Assembly (NCBI GenBank): GCA_945867815.1
Contig: CAMBIX010000005.1
Span: 1 to 64,000, forward strand
Direction: 5' to 3'
DNA: 64,000 nt
Source: an uncultured Veillonellaceae bacterium
GTDB lineage: Bacteria > Bacillota > Negativicutes > Veillonellales > Veillonellaceae
The translations under genes were made by a program, and so were the position numbers. Below the pieces are notes generated by a model. It ran no database searches, had not been told where the DNA came from, and was given only the letters and a program-made list of their open reading frames with translations. This document shows, piece after piece, positions 1 through 6,976 of this stretch. Within the stretch, counting starts at the first letter, position 1. The number at the start of each line of letters is the position of its first letter.

Positions 1-2
1 AC

Positions 3-911
3 ATTGGTAATAGTAAGTATTTAATCATTGGCTACTATCCAACTAAAGAAGATGCTCTATCTGCACTAGTCGAATATAACAACGCCAAGCCTACCATTAG
101 CTCTATTACCCTTGGTCACGTATATAATGCATGGTTTCCTCATCACTCCTCTCTCGTAGGCAAATCAGCTATACAGTCTTATCAAAATGCCTATCGTCAT
201 ATAATCAGGCTTATATCAATGCCAATCGCTAATATTACTTATAAGCAATTACAAAACATTCTTGATACTATGCAACAACAAGGGTTATCGTACTCTTCAC
301 GCAAGAAAGTTAAGTCTTTGCTAAGCATGTTATTTAAATTCGCTATGATTAATGATTGGATTGAAAAGGATTACACCCCTTATCTACAACTCGGTAAGGA
401 TGAACACCCTTACCCTCATAAAGCATTTACTCGTCAGCAAATAAATAGAGTATGGGTGTCCAATCTTAATACAGACGGAACACTCATACTCTTATACACA
501 GGTTTGAGATGTGGTGAATTATTAGCACTCACTCGTAAAGATATTAATCTCAAATCTAAATATTTAATTGTTCGCAACTCTAAAACAGAAGCAGGGAGAA
601 ATAGAATTATTCCTATCCACAAACGAATATACCCAATAATTGAACGACTATACCACGCAACTAATAACCGCCTAATACCTCTAACTTATGCACAATTTAG
701 TGCCATATTTAAGCATTTAATGACATCTATTAACGCCAAGCACTCTACCCATGATTGCCGTCATACAGTCGCATCTCTACTCGATAGATATGGCGCTAAC
801 CCTACCGCCACACGATCAATACTAGGGCATAAAAACGGCGATGTTACAATTCGTGTATACACGCATAAAACTATATCTGAACTAAGAAAAGCAATTAACT
901 TACTCCCATAA
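3..911 (+). CDS. Tyrosine recombinase, 5' end outside window (candidate tail-fibre shufflon recombinase)
   Basis: The reading frame is open from the first bases, so the N-terminus is missing. The C-terminal catalytic domain is complete: the first catalytic Arg in YTGLRCGELLAL, the HxxR box in HDCRHTVASLL, the following His in ILGHKN, and the nucleophile Tyr in RVYTHK near the end. An N-terminal SAM-like core-binding domain precedes it. The enzyme is expected to cut and rejoin DNA at short paired sites. The prophage already has its own integrase at 37,320-38,405, and this gene lies against an array of alternative tail-fibre ends, so I infer that it shuffles those cassettes. The alternative is an integrase of a neighbouring element. 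The two recombinases share a similar C-terminal ending (VYTHKT..L..A.N.LP). Confidence 0.85.
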   Translation: MGNSKYLIIGYYPTKEDALSALVEYNNAKPTISSITLGHVYNAWFPHHSSLVGKSAIQSYQNAYRHIIRLISMPIANITYKQLQNILDTMQQQGLSYSSRKKVKSLLSMLFKFAMINDWIEKDYTPYLQLGKDEHPYPHKAFTRQQINRVWVSNLNTDGTLILLYTGLRCGELLALTRKDINLKSKYLIVRNSKTEAGRNRIIPIHKRIYPIIERLYHATNNRLIPLTYAQFSAIFKHLMTSINAKHSTHDCRHTVASLLDRYGANPTATRSILGHKNGDVTIRVYTHKTISELRKAINLLP

Positions 912-997
912 TGTTGCAAACTTGTTACAGATATTGTTATTATAGTTGCTTTTAATGGCAATGTATTGCATATATCGCTGTTACAAATCTGTTGCAA
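912..997 (+). repeat. Two pairs of octamer direct repeats behind the recombinase gene
   Basis: TGTTGCAA (912-919), TGTTACAG (923-930), TGTTACAA (979-986) and TGTTGCAA (990-997) are arranged as two pairs, each with an 11-bp start-to-start distance. They lie between the recombinase stop codon and the first cassette crossover site at 1,049. The arrangement resembles arm-type or accessory sites of tyrosine recombinases. Their role is inferred. Confidence 0.5.
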
Positions 998-1048
998 TTT
1001 ATCGATAATTCTATACTTTTTTCTTGTATGTATCCCTATCATTCATAT

Positions 1049-1058
1049 CCAGTGGGGA
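1049..1058 (+). repeat. Candidate crossover site 5 (CCAGTGGGGA, plus orientation)
   Basis: This is the head of cassette E. The 13 bases TATCCAGTGGGGA are identical to the site inside the expressed fibre gene (2,245-2,257, minus strand), but lie in opposite orientation. It is the natural partner for a whole-array inversion. Confidence 0.6.
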
Positions 1059-1298
1059 AACCGCAGTGTTATAACTGGAAAAGATAATATTGAACAGTTT
1101 ATAATTCCAACCAATTCATTGACTATTTTAGCAACTATTAAATGTCCATCTGAGAATCCAGGTAGTATTAACTTTCCACAGTTATATACATATGAAATCG
1201 ACAAAACATCATTTAAACTAGTTCCAGATGTTATGTCAGAAATCGATTTTAATAAGCAATTTGATTGTTGGTGGTTAGCTATAGGAAACTCCAACTGA
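1049..1298 (+). other. Silent tail-fibre C-terminal cassette E, inverted orientation
   Basis: An open frame starts at the crossover site (I-Q-W-G-N-R-S) and ends CWWLAIGNSN followed by TGA. The pattern QWG at the start, a central FP-type segment and a terminal W-x-AIG matches the gp53-like C-terminal domain of phage tail fibres. There is no ribosome binding site or proper N-terminus, so it is silent here. It is the only cassette on the plus strand. Inversion of 1,049-2,254 would join it in frame to the constant part of the tail-fibre gene, because both sites read ATC CAG TGG GGA. Confidence 0.75.
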
Positions 1299-1305
1299 CC
1301 AGTGG
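1299..1305 (+). repeat. Candidate crossover core 6 (CCAGTGG) between two cassette ends
   Basis: The 7-bp core sits exactly between the TGA stop of plus-strand cassette E (1,296-1,298) and the TAA stop of minus-strand cassette D (1,306-1,308). It encodes nothing, so selection on the Q-W-G amino acids cannot explain it. It lacks the GGA right arm of the other sites. Confidence 0.5.
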
Positions 1306-1606
1306 TTAAGATATGCCTATTGCAAGCCAATGAATCCATCTACTTATTCCTATTCGGTTAGATACAGTTTGAATGGTAAATGCATTACCTTGATAAGAAT
1401 CCGTTTCTCTATTTACAGAAACAGTTGCAATATAATCATCATATTGAATACCGCCCCACTGCGCACCTACCGTTTGTGCTATTGGACATAAATGCGATTT
1501 AAATTTTGTTTGGAAATTCACTAAATGCAATTGCGTATACATCACTTCACCTCCATGGACATTAGCATTATAGTTGCCTAATTTTGCTTCAAATAGTCCC
1601 CACTGG
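1306..1606 (-). other. Silent tail-fibre C-terminal cassette D
   Basis: Read on the minus strand from the crossover site, it begins N-Q-W-G-L-F-E and ends HWLAIGIS followed by TAA. It is the longest cassette (about 97 residues) and has a second internal QWGG. It follows the gp53-like pattern of tail-fibre tips but is divergent from the other cassettes. No start codon or ribosome binding site is positioned to express it on its own. Confidence 0.72.
1597..1606 (-). repeat. Candidate crossover site 4 (CCAGTGGGGA, minus orientation)
   Basis: This is the head of cassette D. It shares TAACCAGTGGGGA with sites 2 and 3. The stop codon of cassette C lies 9 bases upstream instead of abutting the core. 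Confidence 0.55.
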
Positions 1607-1615
1607 TTATAAAAT

Positions 1616-1817
1616 TTACCAACACAGTGCAATCCAACGAATATTTGTAGTATCAGAACAAATATAATTAAATCCACTAGTATTATGGTCAGAAACATTG
1701 ATTGATGTGATTTTTCCTAATGCATCGACTGTAGAGGCCACGCCTAAAGAGCCATGGGCAGTATTCGTTAAATAGGTAACAGTGCCTTGTTTAACATTAG
1801 CAACATATCCCCACTGG
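1616..1817 (-). other. Silent tail-fibre C-terminal cassette C
   Basis: The minus-strand frame starts N-Q-W-G-Y-V-A-N at the crossover site and ends IRWIALCW followed by TAA at 1,616-1,618. It is a short tail-fibre tip domain of the same QWG...W-x-A type. An ATG at 1,834 would give a free-standing reading frame, but it lies inside cassette B and has no good Shine-Dalgarno sequence, so I treat this as silent donor sequence. Confidence 0.7.
1808..1817 (-). repeat. Candidate crossover site 3 (CCAGTGGGGA, minus orientation)
   Basis: This is the head of cassette C. The TAA stop of cassette B (1,818-1,820) abuts the core directly. Seventeen bases (AAGTAACCAGTGGGGAT) are shared with site 2. Confidence 0.6.
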
Positions 1818-2040
1818 TTACTTCCCAATAGCAATGTATCTGAACCATATATTTGTTATGCCTGATATGCGCCTGCCGGCTATCACAAAAGATGCATTCG
1901 AATACTCATGAATCCCAAATACAATAGGGTCATTTTCTATGTTGGTATCAATTGCAATAACTGCAAAAGGCGACACCGAAAATGCAGTAGGAAAGTTTAC
2001 CTTATACTTGGAAGATACATTATATACAAATCCCCACTGG
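1818..2040 (-). other. Silent tail-fibre C-terminal cassette B
   Basis: The minus-strand frame starts N-Q-W-G-F-V-Y-N at the crossover site, contains VNFPTAFSVSPFAVIAID, and ends FRYIAIGK followed by TAA at 1,818-1,820. This is the most textbook gp53-like tip of the set (QWG, FP.aF, terminal IAIG). It has no start codon in frame. Recombination between sites 1 and 2, which are in direct orientation, would delete cassette A and express B in frame. Confidence 0.75.
2031..2040 (-). repeat. Candidate crossover site 2 (CCAGTGGGGA, minus orientation)
   Basis: This is the head of cassette B. The TAA stop of the expressed fibre gene (2,041-2,043) abuts it directly, so the end of one cassette and the start of the next are fused at the site. 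Confidence 0.6.
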
Positions 2041-2904
2041 TTACTTACCTACGGCGAACCACCAAAATACAACAGTATCATTCCCCTTATTTTCACGTCG
2101 GATTGTAAATTTGGATTTACTTATTGCATCAAATCCAAGATTGTAATTCTTGCCACCAGTATCTGTTGTTTGCGCACTGAGACATCGCTCCATAAAATCT
2201 ATATTAAATGTGTATGTCCATGAATCAACATTGATAGTAATCAATCCCCACTGGATAGTGAAGCCGCCCAAAAAGCCCATGCGCACGAAGCCATTAGTAT
2301 CTAGCTTAATCTGTGTATCTAATATTTCAGTTAGAGCATCTTTTACAACACCAATCACGGCTTCCTTAAATTTAGAAAAACTTTTATTAATCCACTTATT
2401 AAGGAGTGGTGTATGTGCATTTTCATTATTATCATGTTCATTTAAGTCTTTAAAAATTAGATATGTACTACCGGATTTAACAATTGTTACGTTTTCCGCA
2501 TCACCGATATTAATATCAGCTTCTATAGTTTGAGCATCGATCGGCGTGGACTTATCAGGAATATAGTCTACATAGTTACCACCATTAGTATAAGCAAATA
2601 AGACTTCTTCGCCGCCATCGATTTTGGCAAAAATGCCTACTTCACGAGCGTAAAACCCATTTTCTAATTCTTTATTATTGATTACAAAATCAAGTTGAAA
2701 TTGCCCATTTCCGATGTTACTAGCGTTATTGAAAAGGCATTCCATTTTAGTGCTAACTATGTCAGTTAAAGTGTCAATATTTCCGCTAAAAGAGCCGTCC
2801 CCCAATACAGCTTTTGTATAGGTGACGGCTTTATTTTGAACATTGGCCATTGATACTAATTCACGACCTTTGTTTGTGGTATGTAGTTTTGGATATTTAG
2901 CCAT
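2041..2904 (-). CDS. Phage tail fibre (tail-collar N-terminus, gp53-like switchable C-terminus)
   Basis: This 287-residue protein is the last gene of the tail operon. Residues 1-160 match the phage tail-collar/DUF3751 type (MAKYPKLHTTNKGRELVSMANVQNK opening, then AREVGIFAK), which anchors the fibre to the baseplate. A linker leads to GGFTIQWG, and the last 70 or so residues (ending FWWFAVGK) form the receptor-contact tip. The boundary between constant and variable parts is the crossover site at 2,245-2,254. The start follows a Shine-Dalgarno AGGAGG. The tip is probably exchangeable for cassettes B-E. Confidence 0.85.
   Translation of the reverse strand: MAKYPKLHTTNKGRELVSMANVQNKAVTYTKAVLGDGSFSGNIDTLTDIVSTKMECLFNNASNIGNGQFQLDFVINNKELENGFYAREVGIFAKIDGGEEVLFAYTNGGNYVDYIPDKSTPIDAQTIEADINIGDAENVTIVKSGSTYLIFKDLNEHDNNENAHTPLLNKWINKSFSKFKEAVIGVVKDALTEILDTQIKLDTNGFVRMGFLGGFTIQWGLITINVDSWTYTFNIDFMERCLSAQTTDTGGKNYNLGFDAISKSKFTIRRENKGNDTVVFWWFAVGK
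2245..2254 (-). repeat. Candidate crossover site 1 inside the tail-fibre gene
   Basis: CCAGTGGGGA on the minus strand encodes part of T-I-Q-W-G and marks the constant/variable boundary. It is in direct orientation to sites 2-4 and inverted relative to site 5. Confidence 0.6.
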
Positions 2905-2913
2905 ATTTTCCTC

Positions 2914-3540
2914 CTAAATTTTAAATTTGACATTTTTGATTGAAACGGTACCACCTATTATTGGCTCAGCTTTTAGTGGCTCAATGCTAAAGCCCATATC
3001 GGCTTCTATGTGGGTTACTTTTTTGAAATTAATAATTCCACCGATATATAAATCTTCAGTTACCTTCTTGACATTTTTGAAAAGAAGTTTTAAATTCTTA
3101 GGAACGATAATTTCTGCAAAATCATAAATTTCATTAATTTTGTAAGTAGTAGTAGTAGTTTCAAACCATAACTCATATTTATCATTGATGAGTTCTAGTT
3201 TTACTCCACCTTCCCCATACATAGCATCAAGCATATTTTGAAAGCTTTCCAATGTATATGGTCTAAGCCCCATTAATTCCCGCAATATTCGGTTTCTTCG
3301 AGTCTCGAAAGAGCCATTCGAAGATATATCAAGCATACTCTCCCACTGGGATAAGCCATATTCTGTGGCATATTTAATGAATTGATTTGAAAAGATATCA
3401 AGCATAACATCCCATAGTAGATTAAGTTCTACATTATGAATTCGCATGATTTCTTGAATATCAAGGCTATCTCTTGATACAGGGGTTAAGAGTTCAGATG
3501 CATCGATATCACGACCAAATGTTACTTTAATCTCGTTCAT
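2914..3540 (-). CDS. Baseplate/tail protein, XkdU-like (DUF2313, YmfQ family)
   Basis: This 208-residue protein stands between baseplate J and the tail fibre, the position of PBSX xkdU and functionally of P2 gpI. The N-terminal half is helical (LLWDVMLDIFSNQFIKYATEYGLSQWESMLDI, then SFETRRNRILRELMG), typical of DUF2313. The C-terminal half is beta-rich. It is expected to join the baseplate wedge to the fibre. Its QWES segment includes a CAGTGGG-like DNA match that is not part of the cassette array. Confidence 0.7.
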   Translation of the reverse strand: MNEIKVTFGRDIDASELLTPVSRDSLDIQEIMRIHNVELNLLWDVMLDIFSNQFIKYATEYGLSQWESMLDISSNGSFETRRNRILRELMGLRPYTLESFQNMLDAMYGEGGVKLELINDKYELWFETTTTTYKINEIYDFAEIIVPKNLKLLFKNVKKVTEDLYIGGIINFKKVTHIEADMGFSIEPLKAEPIIGGTVSIKNVKFKI

Positions 3541-3541
3541 C

Positions 3542-4618
3542 CTATACCTCCTGTTTTAGAGTTATATCACCAAGCACCGGAATAGCATCCGTTTCAAGGT
3601 CTATTTTTGTAGCGCCACCTGTGAAGGTAATATCAACATCTTTAACACCTTTGACATCAAGAATTTTAGATAAAATAAAAGCACTCCGAACGGTAATATA
3701 CTGCTTATCCGTTTGAGTGCTCCACTCTATTCGCTTGTCAGTTAAATATTCATTGACCTTTTCCTTAATGGACGTCATAAGTCCATTTAAAGTATATCCA
3801 CTATCAATAGTAGTGGTCCCTGTAATATTAATTGGCGTTTGAGTAGCCCCTACTACCGTTACAATATGACCAATTGGAGCCACCCCATAGCCTTTGCCAT
3901 CTTGAGTAGGATCTAACTCTTGTTGTACTTCATCAATCATTTCACTGTCAGGACTATTATATTGGGTATCGATGATAACGCATTTTACAGTACCGCCTCC
4001 ATTCCAACACCGATATGTTTTAACGCCACCAACGCCGTGAATTTTACGAACTTTCTCATCATAATCATCACCATTACCACCATAAGCTTTAGATTTTAAA
4101 GCCTTGATATACCGTTCTCGGAATACTTCCGTATCTTCTTCATCTTCGCCAGGGGTAATGAGTTTAGTAATTTTAGCCACTTCTAAACCGCCAATTTGAG
4201 TAATAGGTGTAATGTCTCCTATACAAGAATTACCACCTATGCCCGGTGTTTCACATTGTAATTTATACGTATGTTGCTTATCGTCAATAAGTTCAGTGAC
4301 AACAAAATTATACTTATCTGAGTTAAATCGTGTACCAATGTCAATTGATTTGTTAAATTGACCTTCTACTTCAGCAGGTGTTGCTTGTTCCGGATAAATA
4401 TTATATTCGGCGGCCCTCAGCTCTAACCCCCACCGACTAGCGGTAGATGCAAAAGTTTCTTTTAAAATAACTTCCGCCATGATATAGGCCTCTGCTAATT
4501 CAAAAGAAATAGGGGCGGTAGCATCAAATATAATACTGCCTTCTCGCTTATCAAACTGAGCCTTTACCCTATTGAGTATTCTCTTTTGAATACGTTCATA
4601 TGTCATATTTTCATACAA
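3542..4618 (-). CDS. Baseplate J-like protein (XkdT/gpJ)
   Basis: This 358-residue wedge protein is of the baseplate J family. The N-terminus has the family hallmark YERIQKRILNRVKAQFDKREGSIIFDATAPISFELAEAY. It also has NPEQATPAEVEGQF-like and GEDEEDTEVFRERYIKALKSKAYGGNGDDY segments, the latter the usual D-T-E-x-x-R-x-R-Y box. It overlaps the upstream XkdS-like gene by 8 bases and is followed closely by the XkdU-like gene, consistent with translational coupling. Confidence 0.88.
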   Translation of the reverse strand: MYENMTYERIQKRILNRVKAQFDKREGSIIFDATAPISFELAEAYIMAEVILKETFASTASRWGLELRAAEYNIYPEQATPAEVEGQFNKSIDIGTRFNSDKYNFVVTELIDDKQHTYKLQCETPGIGGNSCIGDITPITQIGGLEVAKITKLITPGEDEEDTEVFRERYIKALKSKAYGGNGDDYDEKVRKIHGVGGVKTYRCWNGGGTVKCVIIDTQYNSPDSEMIDEVQQELDPTQDGKGYGVAPIGHIVTVVGATQTPINITGTTTIDSGYTLNGLMTSIKEKVNEYLTDKRIEWSTQTDKQYITVRSAFILSKILDVKGVKDVDITFTGGATKIDLETDAIPVLGDITLKQEV

Positions 4619-5036
4619 TATCCCTCACCTCCTTCGATACATTCGTAATAATTCCATAATCAGTGACTACATCAAAAGTTACAAACACATCGCCACTTTG
4701 TGGGTTACTAAAATTAAAATTAGTAACATTGCTAATTCGGTCATCTGCTAACAAAGCCTCCGTTATACGACGCTGAATTTCAGCATATACATAAGGTATT
4801 GGTTGCCCATACAAATCAGCCAATTCAATACCATAATTCCACGAATAAATGAGATATTGATAGCGCTCTGTATTCAGTATTTTAAATACAGCTTGTTCAA
4901 TGGCTCTTCTCTCATCACAGTACCCTCTAATTTGACTGTCGTCATCATAGTCTAACTTCCATGTATAAGAAGGATATTGCCATGATGTAGGGGTAGTAAC
5001 GGTATTAACCCCTGTAGGAGTTAGTTGCTCACTCAT
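4611..5036 (-). CDS. Baseplate protein, XkdS-like (DUF2634)
   Basis: This 141-residue protein is homologous in pattern to PBSX XkdS and the gp25-like lysozyme-related wedge proteins. It contains RAIEQAVFKILNTERYQYLIYSWNYGIELADLYGQP, the conserved core of DUF2634. It lies between the XkdR-like and baseplate J genes and overlaps both by a few bases. Confidence 0.8.
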   Translation of the reverse strand: MSEQLTPTGVNTVTTPTSWQYPSYTWKLDYDDDSQIRGYCDERRAIEQAVFKILNTERYQYLIYSWNYGIELADLYGQPIPYVYAEIQRRITEALLADDRISNVTNFNFSNPQSGDVFVTFDVVTDYGIITNVSKEVRDIV

Positions 5037-5446
5037 TTAGTCGTACACCCCCTATTAGGATTATAGTAACGGTCCAGCGCAATATATCGTTGCCCACCAC
5101 TTTCACGTAATAAAATAACCTTGTCCCCAACTTGCAATTGGTTATGAACAAGATATAATTTACGACCGCTATAGTCATGGTTATGGCTTGCAAATTCAGC
5201 ATCTCCACCGCCACCAGCTCTATTTTCTGTCACATGGTCAACCGACATTTCCATAGTCCATTCACAAGTATTTTTAGTAAGGATAATGCTATCCTCATAT
5301 ATCGTTATCTTATCTTCTAGCTGAATCGCTAAAGGGTTTGCACTTGTAACTTCTCCAATCTCAATGTCAGAAAGTACAGAATCATGCATAACCCCTACCG
5401 TTATGTCTTTAATCGAGCGAACAATTTTATGATAGTCATTTTCCAT
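5033..5446 (-). CDS. Tail protein, XkdR-like (DUF2577)
   Basis: This 137-residue protein occupies the position of PBSX xkdR. It has an N-terminal helix (MENDYHKIVRSIKDITVGVMHDSVLSDIEIGEV) followed by a beta-rich OB-like part (TSANPLAIQLEDKITIYEDSIIL, VGDKVILLRESGGQRYIALDRY), as expected for DUF2577 baseplate hub components. It contains a His-rich loop, ASHNHDYSGR. Confidence 0.72.
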   Translation of the reverse strand: MENDYHKIVRSIKDITVGVMHDSVLSDIEIGEVTSANPLAIQLEDKITIYEDSIILTKNTCEWTMEMSVDHVTENRAGGGGDAEFASHNHDYSGRKLYLVHNQLQVGDKVILLRESGGQRYIALDRYYNPNRGCTTK

Positions 5447-6976
5447 CTATTGCACCCCCATTCTAATAATTTTAGTAGGTGGCTCACCATCACCATAAGC
5501 ATAATTAACGTCTGAATAGGAACGGGCATAACCAGCGCTAGAAGAATTGCCAAAGCACCCACCGGAGCCATCGGCAATGACAACATGATCATTATTACCA
5601 TAGAAAAGCAAATCACCTTTATTGGCAGTACCATTATAGGCTTCTACGGTATAACCTTTATTTTCTAAATCACTCATAAGAACATCACAGTTGGCGGTGC
5701 CTTTTCTATATTCTTCGGCCAAATCCTTATTATACCAACTACCAACCGCACATGCTGTATCGGCACAACCAACAGAACCATATGGGCTTACACGCCCTTC
5801 ATTCATAGCAAATGCAGTATCAACTTGCGCACTTGTACCACCTGCACTAGTTGGAACTCCCCCTAGTGTTTGGCTAGGTGCTTGTGCTTTCTGATTGGCT
5901 TGAATTTTAGCCACCGCTTCAGAATCTGTATTTTGTATAATTTGATAATTACCAATCGGCTCATCATATCTAAGGTCTAAATCCATGAGGTGTATGCCGT
6001 TTTTAAAAGAATGTGTGACACTTTCTACCATAACATAAGAATCAACGTTTATATCGCCAAAATTATGCTTTAAATAGACGATAGAACCGCCACGAACACG
6101 CACATCGCCTAAAACATTCTTAAGTCGTACATCTCTCGTTTTATGGTTCTTTTCCTTAATCATATTGACGGCCATATCAATGGCGTTGGTTACTTTATCT
6201 TCTGGTAGGTAAAGTTGTTGTAACCGCCCCCATTCTTTAACGTGGTCCTCATCAGCTACGATACCCGTTACTTGTAATTTCTTGCTTTTACCGTCAGGCA
6301 CATTTCTAACAACTTTAATATAGTTATAGGTGTCTTTGTCGATAGAGCTTTCGCAAGTGAAATCATCAAAAGTTTCAGTATCAATATAGAGGTCCAATTT
6401 CATTGACTCATCAGAAGCTAGCATGATCTTACCCGCATCGTCATAAACTTGGTAAAGCTTATGGCTATTGATATGTGTAAGATATAAAGCAGTATTCATG
6501 ATATCGGTCAACGTTTTATCCCGTTCTATCCGCTTTTTGATTTTAAATTCAGTATTGGCCACATCACCAAGTGTGAGTTTAAAATCATCGGCAATCATCT
6601 TAAGTACCTCTGTAGCTGTTTTATCCATATAGACATAACAGTCTTTGTTCTTAAAGTACCTCAATTGGTCATAGCAAGTAACAGTGATGATATTCTTCTT
6701 GTCCCTTGCTTTACTAAATATAAAGCCTTTAAATACAGGGACTTCATTCACATAAAATGTAACAGCATTACCTTCTGTAATATCTAGTATTTCATCTTTA
6801 ACAACTTTAAAAGTCATTTTAGATGGTACACAGTCCATATTACGAGTAATCTTAACATCTTCTTCAATAGCTAAGATATATTCAGTATCCTTATTTCTAA
6901 CAATCATCTTATAGGAAAGGTCGAAAGGGGCAACTGCGCCATTACTTAATGCGTATGCGTATGTATCAGCCATCAA
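5447..6976 (-). CDS. Baseplate hub XkdQ-like protein fused to an NlpC/P60- or CHAP-like hydrolase
   Basis: Residues 1-340 resemble XkdQ/gpD-type hub proteins (KITRNMDCVPSKMTFKVVKDE, then VRVRGGSIVYLKHNF). A low-complexity linker at about 360-385 leads to a cysteine-hydrolase-like domain. That domain has a candidate catalytic Cys in SVGCADTACAVGSWY, and GDLLFYGNNDHVVIADGSG supplies the G-D-hydrophobic and DHV/His box of NlpC/P60 or CHAP enzymes. PBSX XkdQ is about 325 residues, so the extra 180 residues are an added peptidoglycan-cutting tip. It is probably used to breach the wall during DNA injection. Confidence 0.78.
   Translation of the reverse strand: MMADTYAYALSNGAVAPFDLSYKMIVRNKDTEYILAIEEDVKITRNMDCVPSKMTFKVVKDEILDITEGNAVTFYVNEVPVFKGFIFSKARDKKNIITVTCYDQLRYFKNKDCYVYMDKTATEVLKMIADDFKLTLGDVANTEFKIKKRIERDKTLTDIMNTALYLTHINSHKLYQVYDDAGKIMLASDESMKLDLYIDTETFDDFTCESSIDKDTYNYIKVVRNVPDGKSKKLQVTGIVADEDHVKEWGRLQQLYLPEDKVTNAIDMAVNMIKEKNHKTRDVRLKNVLGDVRVRGGSIVYLKHNFGDINVDSYVMVESVTHSFKNGIHLMDLDLRYDEPIGNYQIIQNTDSEAVAKIQANQKAQAPSQTLGGVPTSAGGTSAQVDTAFAMNEGRVSPYGSVGCADTACAVGSWYNKDLAEEYRKGTANCDVLMSDLENKGYTVEAYNGTANKGDLLFYGNNDHVVIADGSGGCFGNSSSAGYARSYSDVNYAYGDGEPPTKIIRMGVQ

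Noticed and set aside
1451-1463. Extra QWGG/CAGTGGGG inside cassette D as a further crossover site
   Set aside because: It reads GCAGTGGGGC, lacking the CC start and the GGGGA end of the other sites, and is not at a cassette boundary.
1049-2904. Diversity-generating retroelement at the tail-fibre locus
   Set aside because: No reverse transcriptase and no template/variable repeat pair with adenine-biased changes; the alternative tips are wholly different sequences.
3346-3362. CCCACTGG-like word in the XkdU-like gene as an additional recombination site
   Set aside because: Only a partial match within a normal coding region (S-Q-W-E), with no stop or cassette boundary nearby.
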